From the NCBI RefSeq assembly GCF_032598785.1, contig NZ_CP102984.1: a stretch of DNA of 64,000 nucleotides. One strand, 5' to 3'. The notes under the pieces were generated by a model. That model ran no database searches and was not told where the DNA came from. It saw only the letters and a list, made by a program, of their open reading frames with translations. Positions 43,596 to 51,942 of this stretch are shown one piece after another; the stretch's first letter is position 1; each line of letters begins with the position of its first letter. The stretch is from Terrisporobacter petrolearius (GTDB lineage Bacteria; Bacillota; Clostridia; Peptostreptococcales; Peptostreptococcaceae). Both the position numbers and the translations under genes were made by a program.

Positions 43596-43640
43596 AACAC
43601 TGTAGTTACTATAAAAAATTTAAATAGTAGCTACAGTGTT
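43596..43640 (+). promoter_or_regulatory. Strong hairpin without U tract in the hypD-proC gap
   Basis: AACACTGTAG (43596-43605) pairs perfectly with CTACAGTGTT (43631-43640), extended by ACTAT/ATAGT inside. No T run follows, so it may be an RNA processing or stability element that sets proC expression against hypD, or a weak terminator. A GC-richer stretch (43480-43505) precedes it. Confidence 0.5.
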
Positions 43641-43665
43641 CATTTGAGAAAAGGAGATATTTGAA

Positions 43666-44466
43666 ATGAGTAAAAAATTAGGATTTATTGGGGCAGGAAA
43701 TATGGCTAAGGCTATGATGGGAGGTATCATAAGAAATGAAATCATTCCTTGTGAAGATATTATAGCATCAGATGCTTATGCTCCAAGTTTAGCTGCAGCA
43801 AGAGAAAGTTTAAACATTGAAACTACAAAAAGTAATTTAAAAGTAATAGAAGAAGCTGAGGTAGTTGTTTTAGCAGTAAAACCTCAATACTACGCAGCAG
43901 TAATAAATGAAGTAAAAGAGCATATAAGAGAAAATCAAATTATAGTAACTATAGCACCAGGCCAAACTTTAGAAAGATTAAATTCTTTATTTGGTAGAGA
44001 CGTGAAGATTGTAAGAACAATGCCTAATACTCCAGCATTAGTTTGTGAGGGTATAACAGGAGTTTGCCATAATGATTTAGTAACTAAAGAAGAATTAGAT
44101 TATGTATGTAATATTCTAAGTGGTTTTGGTGAAGTAGAAGTTGTAGGAGAAAACTTAATGGATGTAGTAGTTTCAGTAAGTGGTTCTTCGCCAGCTTATG
44201 TATATATGTTTATAGAAGCATTGGCAGATGGTGCTGTTTTAGATGGAATGCCTAGAGATAAAGCTTATAAATTTGCGGCTCAAGCAGTTATGGGAAGTGC
44301 AAAAATGGTATTAGATACTGGTAAACATCCAGGAGAATTAAAAGACATGGTTTGTTCACCAGGAGGAACAACTATAGAAGCAGTTAGAGTTTTAGAAGAA
44401 AAAGGATTTAGAAGTGCAATTATAGAATGTATGAAATCTTGTGTTAATAAAGCAAGAGGCTTATAA
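43666..44466 (+). CDS. proC: Pyrroline-5-carboxylate reductase
   Basis: The 266-residue enzyme reduces 1-pyrroline-5-carboxylate to L-proline with NAD(P)H. The N-terminal Rossmann motif is LGFIGAGNMAKAMMGG; VRTMPNTPALVCEGIT and the C-terminal signature VCSPGGTTIEAVRVLEEKGFRSAI are diagnostic. It starts after AAAGGAG. Its place after hypED shows its role in turning the dehydratase product into proline, and it may also serve biosynthesis. Confidence 0.95.
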   Translation: MSKKLGFIGAGNMAKAMMGGIIRNEIIPCEDIIASDAYAPSLAAARESLNIETTKSNLKVIEEAEVVVLAVKPQYYAAVINEVKEHIRENQIIVTIAPGQTLERLNSLFGRDVKIVRTMPNTPALVCEGITGVCHNDLVTKEELDYVCNILSGFGEVEVVGENLMDVVVSVSGSSPAYVYMFIEALADGAVLDGMPRDKAYKFAAQAVMGSAKMVLDTGKHPGELKDMVCSPGGTTIEAVRVLEEKGFRSAIIECMKSCVNKARGL

Positions 44467-44504
44467 AGTTATTATAGAAATATAAATTAATAAGGGAGAA
44501 AATT

Positions 44505-44819
44505 ATGGAATTTAATAATGTAAAAGTTGTGAAAAAGGCTACAGTATATTTTGAGGGAAAAGTAACTAGTAGAACTGTGTATTTTGAAAATGGAGAAAGA
44601 AAAACATTAGGGTTTATGATGCCAGGAGAATATGTATTTAATACTGGTGTTGAAGAATTAATGGAAGTTATAGGTGGAGAAATGGATATTTGTTTACCTG
44701 GAGAAAGTGAATTTAGAACTTACAAAGAAGGGGATAGCTTCATAGTTCCAGAAAAATCAGCTTTTGAAGTAAGAGTTAAAACTTACGGAGATTATTGCTG
44801 TTCTTATAAAGATAAGTAA
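44505..44819 (+). CDS. ppnP: Pyrimidine/purine nucleoside phosphorylase PpnP (DUF1255)
   Basis: This 104-residue single-domain cupin (MEFNNVKVVKKATVYFEGKV, TLGFMMPGEYVFNTG, GDSFIVPEKSAFEV) matches the YaiE/PpnP family, which phosphorolyses several nucleosides to base and ribose-1-phosphate. Length is as in E. coli (94). It begins after AAGGGAGAAA, 38 bases after proC, and may share its transcript, although there is no clear metabolic link to hydroxyproline use. Confidence 0.85.
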   Translation: MEFNNVKVVKKATVYFEGKVTSRTVYFENGERKTLGFMMPGEYVFNTGVEELMEVIGGEMDICLPGESEFRTYKEGDSFIVPEKSAFEVRVKTYGDYCCSYKDK

Positions 44820-45610
44820 TAAAAAAATGTAATGAGGTTTTTCTCTAATCTCATTACACTTTTTAGTTTATAACCAACAATATCAGTAATAGTTTCACAT
44901 TTAGTTGAGTTTAAAATATTAAATAATGCCTCAATAAATTGTTTACGTTTTTTATCTGAGATTTGACTAAGCCAAGTATTAAGTGTTTTGTTAACATATT
45001 TAGATTTTGAAGATAATTCATTTAAATAAACGAAATCATCTTTTCCAACTTCCCACCAAAAAGGGTCATGTTGAATTATGCCTCCCACGCCACTACTTTT
45101 TACAACATGATAATGTTCATGATTTTCAAGTAGGATACCAACTAAAGAAGAGTAAGGAATAGTTTTATTTATTTTATTTTTTATAGATTTGAACTCTCCA
45201 CTTTTTATAATTTCATCTCTAAAATCAGGACCATCATGGCTATATATTTTTTCAATTCTATGTTTTATATTACTGTTGCAATTCATGACTGAATATACTG
45301 AAATGTTGCCACCCTTTGAATGTCCTCTAATATATAATTTATAAGGTAGTAATTTAGAAATTGTATTTAAATATTCAATCCCTTCTAATTGAGATGGAGT
45401 AGGAGATACAAATACCATATTAAAATCCTCTTTTCAACCAACTACTGTAGTATCCGTTCCTCTAAATCCTAGATAAGCAAATTCATTGTTTATTATAAAT
45501 GTTGTGGCAGAAAATTGTTTTTCTTTGCCTACATCTATTTTCCACACATGGTAATTAATTTCAATATCTCTGAACCTTGGACTTGCAGATAAAGCAAACA
45601 ATTTCAACAT
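44804..45610 (-). pseudogene. Mbeg1-like (DUF2974) alpha/beta hydrolase, N-terminally deleted and with an internal stop
   Basis: The intact 204-residue C-terminal part has the lipase elbow IRGHSKGGNISVY. Upstream in the same frame the sequence continues as coding: FALSASPRFRDIEINY and FRGTDTTVVG, then TGA at 45434-45436, then KEDFNMVF. Relatives read FRGTD...VGWKEDFNM, so TGG (Trp) has become TGA. The first third of the normal protein (about 380 residues) is missing; stops and non-coding sequence precede 45610. Both lesions show a dead gene. The catalytic Ser region survives but lacks the oxyanion-side N-terminal domain. Confidence 0.8.
44826..44866. terminator. Bidirectional terminator after ppnP
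   Basis: GTAATGAG (44829-44836) pairs with CTCATTAC (44850-44857), with A-rich and T-rich flanks. It overlaps the 3' end of the decayed lipase-like gene on the other strand. Confidence 0.65.
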
Positions 45611-45967
45611 AGTGGATTATATTTCTCATAAATAACCTCACTAACAATTTATTTTATATTAATAATACACTCATTAAAATTTTAGATGGTAATTATAAAT
45701 ATTGAATATACTTAGGTTGATTATTATTTAATAAAATCCATTATTAATTATGTAAAAGCATATTTTGTAGAAAGTTTAGACGTTTGCTGTGATTATTAAT
45801 TTAAGTTTGTAACAGGATGGGATATTTTATAATAATAAAGGATATTATGCGTAAACATAGAATTGAATTAAAAAGTATTATGCATGTAAACCTTTCATTA
45901 TTGTGCACGAAATGAGAGGCTATTATATTTTTACTAAAATACAATATTAATTAAAGGAGATCAACTA
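45611..45967. other. Intergenic gap, no recognisable element
   Basis: This AT-rich 357-base stretch separates the decayed hydrolase from the AraC gene. It has no open frame with a ribosome site other than the AraC Shine-Dalgarno (AAAGGAGAT) and no strong hairpin. Confidence 0.5.
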
Positions 45968-46819
45968 ATGGAAGGGTTGGATAAACTAAATGAATCTATA
46001 AAATATATTGAAGAAAATTTACAGGGAAATATAGATTATAATAATGCAGCAAAAATAGCATGCTGTAGTACTTATCATTTTCAAAGGATGTTTTCATATA
46101 TTGCTGGAGTTACTCTTTCTGAATACATACGACAAAGAAAGATGACTCTAGCTGCATTCGATTTACAAAAAGGAGGTAAGGTTGTAGATGTATCTTATAA
46201 ATATGGATATGAAAGTCCTACATCTTTTAATAGGGCATTTCAAAAGATTCATAATGTTTCTCCGTCTATAGCCAGTAAAGAAGGAACCGTTCTAAAGGCA
46301 TATCCTCCGATTAGTTTTAAAATTACTATAAAAGGAGTGAAAGATATGGAATATCAACTAATAACAAGAAATGAAATAAGAATAGTAGGTTTTAAAAAAG
46401 AAATGAGTAAAAATATTGAAGAAAATTTTCAAGAAGTTCCTAAATTTTGGGGTGAAGTGTCACAAAACAATAAGTTAAATGAAGTAATATCACTTATGGA
46501 TGAAAATAGCAAAGGAGTACTTGGAGTAAGTGCATGTATGGATATTATGGATAAGTGGGAATATTATATTGGAGTTGAGACAAATAATGAAATAAAAGAA
46601 GGTATGTGTGAATATATAATTCAACCGTGTACATGGGCTGTATTTCCTGGGAAAGGAAAGATGCCAGAAGCTATACAAGAAGTTGAGAAAAGGGCAATAA
46701 CTGAGTGGCTGCCGTCTTCTTCTTATGAATATGCAAATCAACCTGATATAGAGTTGTATCTTAATGCAGATCCATTAGATTCAGTCTTTGAAGTTTGGAT
46801 ACCAATAAAAGAAAAATAA
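45968..46819 (+). CDS. AraC-family regulator with GyrI-like effector-binding domain
   Basis: The 283-residue protein begins with two AraC helix-turn-helix motifs (NAAKIACCSTYHFQRMFSYIAGVTLSEYIRQRKMTLAAFDL and KVVDVSYKYGYESPTSFNRAFQKIHNVSPSI, residues 25-105). A GyrI-like/BacR effector domain follows (about 125-283, with FPGKGKMPEAIQEVEKRAITEWLP). This MarA/Rob-like arrangement often senses drugs. No target gene is evident next to it. Start at ATG after AAAGGAGATC. Confidence 0.9.
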   Translation: MEGLDKLNESIKYIEENLQGNIDYNNAAKIACCSTYHFQRMFSYIAGVTLSEYIRQRKMTLAAFDLQKGGKVVDVSYKYGYESPTSFNRAFQKIHNVSPSIASKEGTVLKAYPPISFKITIKGVKDMEYQLITRNEIRIVGFKKEMSKNIEENFQEVPKFWGEVSQNNKLNEVISLMDENSKGVLGVSACMDIMDKWEYYIGVETNNEIKEGMCEYIIQPCTWAVFPGKGKMPEAIQEVEKRAITEWLPSSSYEYANQPDIELYLNADPLDSVFEVWIPIKEK

Positions 46820-46983
46820 GATAAACCATATAATAAAATACAAAATGTAACAAATTGCAACATGCCTTAGTATAATATAACAAACTTATATAAGGCTGAT
46901 CCATTATAGTATAAATTTAGTTAAAATAGTAATTTGGATATATAATAAAGGTGGAGGATTTAAAGAGAAAAAGTTATAGTTTA

Positions 46984-47016
46984 TAAAACAGCAATTTAAA
47001 TATTGCTGTTTTTTTA
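46984..47016 (+). terminator. Rho-independent terminator
   Basis: AAACAGCAAT pairs with ATTGCTGTTT around TTAA and is followed by T7. It lies 165 bases after the AraC stop; the sequence between holds only a short VEDLKRKSYSL frame behind AAAGGTGG, too small to call. Confidence 0.75.
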
Positions 47017-47121
47017 TGAAAATATTTACAGAATCTTTATATAAGAGTAAAAACCTTAATGTTAACTTAATCAAAATATAAATATAATAGTAATATATTA
47101 TAAAAAAAGGGGTTGAGTATA

Positions 47122-47391
47122 GTGATTGAAGCTTGTGAAGATGAAAATAGTACAATAGATAAAGCTATTTATTACTTGAAAATAAATAATTATGATTTGC
47201 TTATTTATAAAATTAAAGAGGCTATGACTGAGGATTTATCATCAGGAAGAATTCACAATTTATTAGGAATTTATGAAAAACGTGGAGATTATAATAAAGC
47301 AAGAAAACATTACAGAGTTGCAAATGACTTAGAATTAACTCTTATTGACCCAAGAAAAAATTTAGAACGAATTGGATATTTTAAATATTAA
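47122..47391 (+). CDS. Small TPR-like protein
   Basis: The 89-residue helical protein contains HNLLGIYEKRGDYNKARKHYRVANDLEL (about 55-82), a single tetratricopeptide-like helix pair. I place the start at GTG 47122 because AGGGGT lies 9 bases before it; TTG 47113 is inside that site. Similar small proteins occur in clostridia, but I do not know a function. It is free-standing with no terminator visible. Confidence 0.65.
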   Translation: MIEACEDENSTIDKAIYYLKINNYDLLIYKIKEAMTEDLSSGRIHNLLGIYEKRGDYNKARKHYRVANDLELTLIDPRKNLERIGYFKY

Positions 47392-47513
47392 TGTAATGAT
47401 AAATATATAGATTATGGTGAGTAGAGACGTTTTCCATAATAGTATTTTAATATAATCATTATGTTATATAACTATGTGAATGTTATATAAATGGGGAATA
47501 TGTATTTTTTATC

Positions 47514-47522
47514 TGTTATAAT
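47514..47522 (+). promoter_or_regulatory. Extended -10 promoter of the flavin reductase gene
   Basis: TGTTATAAT lies 42 bases before the start at 47564, with AGGAGGGGG between. Confidence 0.5.
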
Positions 47523-47563
47523 TTCTAATATAAATATATTTAACAGGAGGGGGAAAATTTACA

Positions 47564-48085
47564 ATGAATTTTTATGAAGATTTGGGAGTAGCAATGGAAA
47601 ACCTAAGTAAAAGAGGAGCTTTTCTAACAGTAAAAAATAAAAACATAGTAAACACAATGACAATTGCTTGGGGATACGTGGGATATAGCTGGAATAGACC
47701 ATTTTTTGTAGCCATGGTTAGACCACAAAGATATACACAAGAGTTAATAAAAGAGGCCAAAGATTATACTATAAGTATTCCGTATAGTGATGATTTTAAA
47801 GAAGCATTAACTATTTGTGGAACAAAGTCAGGAAGAGATATGGATAAAGAAAAAGAAGGTAAAATTAAATTTATACCAAGCCAAATTGTTGATTCACCAG
47901 TTGTGGATAATTGCGATATGTACTATGAATGTGAGATAAAATATGTTGATCTTATTGACAAGGATAAATTTCCTGAAGAACTGAAAAAGAATTATCCTAA
48001 AGAAGATTATCATTATCTATATTATGGTGAAATAGTAAAATCTTATAAAAAAGCAGTGAGTACTAGTTATGACCCTGTCAAGTAG
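47564..48085 (+). CDS. Flavin reductase-like protein, 3' end altered by IS3 insertion
   Basis: This 173-residue split-barrel FMN-binding protein begins MNFYEDLGVAMENLSKRGAF and has MTIAWGYVGYSWNRPFFVAMVRPQRYT, the flavin-binding region of clostridial flavoredoxin/FlaRed proteins. The last residues (after about KSYKKAVSTS) come from the inserted IS element, which provides the stop. Without the insertion the frame would run 11 codons further, through the other half of a hairpin. The enzyme core is complete, so it may still work, but its terminator has been split. Confidence 0.8.
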   Translation: MNFYEDLGVAMENLSKRGAFLTVKNKNIVNTMTIAWGYVGYSWNRPFFVAMVRPQRYTQELIKEAKDYTISIPYSDDFKEALTICGTKSGRDMDKEKEGKIKFIPSQIVDSPVVDNCDMYYECEIKYVDLIDKDKFPEELKKNYPKEDYHYLYYGEIVKSYKKAVSTSYDPVK

Positions 48086-48105
48086 ACACTCATAAAAAAG
48101 GCACT

Positions 48106-48972
48106 TTAAGCGGCATGTGTTCGGTATTCAACTGGACTCATGCCATTTTTTATTTGTACACGTTCGTGATTGTAGAAATAAATATATTCCTCTATAAGTT
48201 TTGTGATTTCTTTTGAATCTCTTGTATCAACTAGATAGACTAGTTCACATTTTAAATGACTAAAAAAACTTTCAATAGGAGCGTTATCCCAACAGTTACC
48301 TCTTCTAGACATAGATTGCTTAATTCCATTAATTTTTAACTTATATGAGTATTGTTTTCTAGTATACTGAAACCCTTGATCTGTATGTATTATACAGTTT
48401 TTTTGCAAGTTCATATTTAAAAGTTTATCTATTGTATTTTGAACTAATAATGTATCGTTTCTTGAACTAATATCATATGCTACAATTTCTCCATTAAATA
48501 AATCTTTTGCAGCATTCATATATATAAATTTACCTGGCTTATTACTAACAGGTATGTATGTTATATCCATGCATATTTTTTCTAGTGGTCTAGTAGCTGT
48601 AAAATTCCTATTCAGTATATTATCAGCTACTTTAGATGTCTTGAATTTACGCTTATATACTTTTTTTCTAATAACAGATTTGATTCCTAATTCTTTCATT
48701 AATCTATATACTCTTTTATGATTTACATCAAATGATAAAACTCTATTTAAATATATACAAATTCTTTTCCTACCGTAGGTACCTCTATATTTTTTATGCA
48801 ACTCTAAAATGTGTTGTTTTATAATGTTATTTTCTTTATCCCTATCGGTAGTTTGTAAAGGTCTGTTAATCCATTTATAATAGCCGCTTCGCGATACTCC
48901 TGCTAACTTACAAAGACTTGAAACACTATACTTATGAGATAATGACTTGATGATTAAGAACCTATCACTTAT
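48106..48972 (-). CDS. IS3-family transposase OrfB (DDE integrase core)
   Basis: The product contains HTH_21 sequence (SLCKLAGVSRSGYYKWINRPL), the link KKYRGTYGRKRI, and the rve core with CMDITYIPV (first D), IIHTDQGFQYT (second D) and NAPIESFFSHLKCE (E). The ATG at 48799-48801 is internal. The frame is open upstream to the A6 run at the end of OrfA, so expression by -1 frameshifting as an OrfAB fusion is expected. Confidence 0.9.
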   Translation of the reverse strand: MSDRFLIIKSLSHKYSVSSLCKLAGVSRSGYYKWINRPLQTTDRDKENNIIKQHILELHKKYRGTYGRKRICIYLNRVLSFDVNHKRVYRLMKELGIKSVIRKKVYKRKFKTSKVADNILNRNFTATRPLEKICMDITYIPVSNKPGKFIYMNAAKDLFNGEIVAYDISSRNDTLLVQNTIDKLLNMNLQKNCIIHTDQGFQYTRKQYSYKLKINGIKQSMSRRGNCWDNAPIESFFSHLKCELVYLVDTRDSKEITKLIEEYIYFYNHERVQIKNGMSPVEYRTHAA

Positions 48973-49304
48973 TTTTTCTTGCCCGATAGGGTATATAACT
49001 TTTTTAAGAATTCATTCTCCATCCTTAAATAATTTAATTCTTCTTCAATAGAATTAAATTTAGTTTTAGGTCTACCTTTTTTATAACCAGTAGCTCTACC
49101 TCTAGTTTCTTCATCAAAGGCAGTTTCACCCTTGGCATTATACAATTTAACCCATCTTTGAACCTGAGTTTTATCTTTTATATCTAAAGAACGAGCAACA
49201 CTAACTGCACTCATACCTTGATTTATATACATATCTACAGCTTTCAATTTTACTTCTTTATTATATTTATTATATTTATTATATTTATTATATTTTTTAG
49301 ACAT
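48969..49304 (-). CDS. IS3-family transposase OrfA (helix-turn-helix)
   Basis: The 111-residue protein has an HTH of the IS3/IS150 type (KLKAVDMYINQGMSAVSVARSLDIKDKTQVQRWVKLY) and a C-terminal leucine-zipper-like helix (FNSIEEELNYLRMENEFLKKL). It ends GKKK-stop at a slippery A6 sequence where ribosomes can move to the OrfB frame. The N terminus carries four KYN repeats encoded by a 9-bp microsatellite. Confidence 0.88.
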   Translation of the reverse strand: MSKKYNKYNKYNKYNKEVKLKAVDMYINQGMSAVSVARSLDIKDKTQVQRWVKLYNAKGETAFDEETRGRATGYKKGRPKTKFNSIEEELNYLRMENEFLKKLYTLSGKKK

Positions 49305-49415
49305 AGAACCCCCCCCTTATTGTAGTTACATTTAGCATCATTATACGATGCCTTTTTTTATGTGTCTACTATAAGGGGATTATACTAGTACTCACTGCTT
49401 TTTTATAATTTATTT

Positions 49416-50092
49416 TTAGTGATGATGCTCTACATTAATTCTATAAGAATTCATTACACCTTTGAAAAGGTGGGGGACTGTAGGAGGAGTCCAAGTTATA
49501 GCGTTGGCACCAGCCTTTATAGTTTCTCTAATAGTATCATCAGTAGGTCCACCTGTTGCCATAATAGGAAACCTTGGATATTTTTTCTGATTTTTGCAAC
49601 TAATTTAGGAGTATCTTTTGATGCAGAAACATTTAATATACTAGCTCCTGAATGTACTCTTGCATCTATATCACAATCTTCACTTATGATACTAACAACT
49701 ACAGGAATATCTAGTGCATCAGATAGACTTTTTAGCGTTTCATTGGAGGTGGGAGCATTTACAACGACTCCTATAGCACCTTGTATTTCAGCATTTGTGC
49801 CAAGCATAACAGAACGAAGACCATTTGTCAGTCCGCCTCCTACTCCTGTAAAAACGGGAACATCAGAAACTAAAAGTAAGGCTTGAGTAATTATCGGCTG
49901 AGGTGTAAATGGATATACTGCTAAAATAGCATCTGCATTTACATTTCTTATAATAGCTAAATCTGTTGTATATACTAAAGATTTAATTCTTTTTCCAAAG
50001 ACATTAATCCCACTACATTCTCTAATAACTTCTGGCACACGAAGAAAAGATTTTCGAAGAGTTCCATCAATTGCTGTTGGCATCTCTTTCAT
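49416..50092 (-). pseudogene. TIM-barrel-like putative hydrolase, frameshifted in a poly-A tract
   Basis: From ATG 50092 (GGAGGT upstream) the frame reads MKEMPTAIDGTLRKSFLRVP through PVFTGVGGGLTNGLRSVMLG to VAKIRKN. One base is missing from an A run near 49586-49591. In the shifted frame the coding sequence continues YPRFPIMATGGPTDDTIRET and ends VPHLFKGVMNSYRINVEHHH with TAA at 49416-49418. The GG-x-T phosphate-binding-like loops suggest a TIM barrel; I know relatives only as putative hydrolases. The lesion is a single deletion, so this could be recent, phase-variable, or a sequencing error. Confidence 0.75.
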
Positions 50093-50206
50093 ATAATAAA
50101 CCTCCAATTCAAAAAAGGGTATTTAAATAAAAATATAATTTCTTTTTTTATATTTCCAAGGAGGTTAATTTATATGTAGATTAAGGTTAGTTAATAATTA
50201 TTATAA

Positions 50207-50550
50207 TTAAAATACAAATTGTTTGACATATAATGAATTACTGCTTGGTTTAACTTTAATGGATGAAGATTTTATTAAGTTATTTAAATTTTTAATAATA
50301 CTATAAAAATAGTTTGACGATAAACTATTTATTAGGTATAATTGGTCTGTCGAAGCAACTAATCGAAGAGGCATTACATTCAGATATTTTATATATATTA
50401 TTCTAAAAATGAAGAGTTGTCTCATATAGGGGGTATGGGTTTATAGAGAAATTGAAAAGAATACTCTTTTATATACAAGTGGTAGATCTGGTGCTAATAT
50501 ACTATGTGGTAATGCATTAGTAAATTTACTAAATTTGTTGATAAAAATTA
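50207..50550 (+). pseudogene. Degenerate coding relic, possibly Rpn/PD-(D/E)XK transposase-nuclease
   Basis: In the 50108-50594 gap, broken frames read LLLGLTLMDEDFIK (50238 onward), then SVEATNRRGITFRYFIYI, and later REIEKNTLLYTSGRSG, separated by stops and frame changes. The first two pieces resemble the start (LTLMDDDF) and the GRSV-DIY segment of Rpn-family proteins. This is a weak match by eye. No intact gene or ribosome site is present. Confidence 0.3.
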
Positions 50551-50594
50551 AGTTTTTTTAAATATTATAATTAAGACATAAAAGGAGAAATAAA

Positions 50595-51233
50595 ATGGCA
50601 AACTTAGATATGATTTACAATCGTAAAAGTGTGAGAAAGTTTAAAGATGTTGAAGTACCAAGAGAAGACATATTAAAAATGTTAGAGGCAGCAATTGAAG
50701 CGCCATCACCAAAACATCAACAAAACTGGAACTTTGTTGTAATAACTAGTAAAGAATTAATAAATAAAATGGCTGAAATAGTAGCTAAAAGTCATGAAAA
50801 AATTGGGGAAATAGCTAAAACTGAAAAAGATAGAAAAATACATATGAGTGTACTAAAATACTATACTTCATTTAAAAATGCTCCAGCAGTTGTAATGGTT
50901 TATTCAAAACCTTACGATATGATAGAGTACAAAATATTAAAAGAAAATGGCGCTACAAAGGAAGTACTAGATGTTTTAGTATCTCCTCAATCAGCAGCAC
51001 AAGCAATAGGTGCAGCAGTGGAAAATTTCTTGTTAGCAGCAACAGAAATGGGTTATGGAAGTTGCTATATGACAGGACCTACTCATGCTAAGGCAGAGTT
51101 AGAAAAATTAATAGGATTTGAAAAGCCTAATTACGAATTAATGTCCATGATATCTGTTGGTATAGCAGAGGATAATACTCCTGCAAAATTACCTCGCAAA
51201 CCACTTCAGGAAGTAGTTACTTTTATAGATTAA
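50595..51233 (+). CDS. Nitroreductase-family FMN oxidoreductase
   Basis: The 212-residue protein starts MANLDMIYNRKSVRKFKD, with the FMN-contacting RKSVR motif, and has SAAQAIGAAVENFLLAATEMGYGSCYMTGP and IGFEKPNYELMSMISVGIA, typical of NfnB-like homodimers. It would reduce nitro or quinone-like compounds or flavins with NAD(P)H. Start after AAAGGAG. It converges with a MarR gene and shares its terminator; regulation by that MarR is possible but unproven. Confidence 0.92.
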   Translation: MANLDMIYNRKSVRKFKDVEVPREDILKMLEAAIEAPSPKHQQNWNFVVITSKELINKMAEIVAKSHEKIGEIAKTEKDRKIHMSVLKYYTSFKNAPAVVMVYSKPYDMIEYKILKENGATKEVLDVLVSPQSAAQAIGAAVENFLLAATEMGYGSCYMTGPTHAKAELEKLIGFEKPNYELMSMISVGIAEDNTPAKLPRKPLQEVVTFID

Positions 51234-51247
51234 GAGAAAAATTAGAT

Positions 51248-51287
51248 TAAAAAACTGTAGGGACTATAGGTCCATACAGTTTTTTTA
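51248..51287. terminator. Bidirectional terminator
   Basis: AAAAACTGTA pairs with TACAGTTTTT, with inner GGAC/GTCC, between nitroreductase and MarR genes. Confidence 0.85.
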
Positions 51288-51731
51288 ATCTAATTTATTG
51301 GCATCTTTGAAGTTTGTACTAAGTTTTTTTAGTAATCTTAAGAATTCTTTTTTCTCTTCTTCTGTGAAATTATTATATGCAGTTTGTCTAACTTGAGAAG
51401 ATATATGATTAAAACTATCTTCTATATTTCTTGCATTTTGAGTTAATTTTATATAAGTTACTCTTTTATCAGAGATAGATTTTTCTTTTTCTATATATCC
51501 TAAGCTTATTAATTTATTTACTAAAGCAGTTACGGTTGATTTATCTTTTCCGATTTTATTTGAAATCTCCTTCATAGTTAAAGATTTATCACTTTCAAAG
51601 AGTGCAGTAAGTATATTACCATGACTAGGTATTAAATCATCCAAATTATTTTTCTTTAGTTTATTATCTATAAATTTTATCATTTCTGCTTTTGTTCTAC
51701 TTATAAAATATATAATATATTTATCTTTCAT
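51285..51731 (-). CDS. MarR-family transcriptional regulator
   Basis: The 148-residue protein has a winged helix (SLTMKEISNKIGKDKSTVTALVNKLISLGYIEKEKSISDKRVTYIKLT, residues 53-101) with the conserved D-x-R wing and flanking dimer helices. It starts after AAGGAGGTAATT on the minus strand. An inverted repeat (AAAATAAG and CTTATTTT, about 51748-51779) just upstream could be its operator. The nitroreductase lies convergent to it. Confidence 0.9.
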   Translation of the reverse strand: MKDKYIIYFISRTKAEMIKFIDNKLKKNNLDDLIPSHGNILTALFESDKSLTMKEISNKIGKDKSTVTALVNKLISLGYIEKEKSISDKRVTYIKLTQNARNIEDSFNHISSQVRQTAYNNFTEEEKKEFLRLLKKLSTNFKDANKLD

Positions 51732-51899
51732 AATTACCTCCTTAAAATAAGAGTGAAGTTTTTAAATCTAACTTATTTTATAATATCATATATTAAAAAA
51801 AATAAACATAATTTTAAACATATATAAATGATTAAGCTGTTTGCTATTTGTGCAAAATTAAAAAAACTTTAGATGAAATTGTAATATTTGTAGAATAAT

Positions 51900-51942
51900 A
51901 AAAAACAGTAGCTTTGCACTTAGCAAATCTACTGTTTTTTAT
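51900..51942. terminator. Terminator of the HTH_8 regulator gene
   Basis: AAAAACAGTAG pairs with CTACTGTTTTT, with inner TTTGC/GCAAA; flanking A and T runs allow termination in both directions. Confidence 0.85.

Larger units (their letters stand above)
48068..49383 (-). mobile_element. IS3-family insertion sequence (1,316 bp)
   Basis: The ends are imperfect inverted repeats: the left end contains GTAGACACTCATAAAAAAGGC, and the right end read inward contains GTAGACACATAAAAAAAGGC. The outer tips are TGACCC and TAATCCCC. ACTAGT occurs directly at both flanks (48062-48067 and 49384-49389), a probable target duplication. Two overlapping genes on the minus strand encode the transposase. The target was the centre of a terminator hairpin: flanking arms AAAAAAGCAGTGAGT and ACTCACTGCTTTTTT face each other across the element. 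Confidence 0.9.

Noticed and set aside
45434..45436. Selenocysteine in the lipase-like gene
   Set aside because: The family has Trp (TGG) at this position, the N-terminal third is missing, and I see no G-loop hairpin at the right distance.
46950..46985. Tiny frame VEDLKRKSYSL after AAAGGTGG
   Set aside because: Only 11-12 codons with no start stronger than GTG and no known family; more likely a relic before the terminator.
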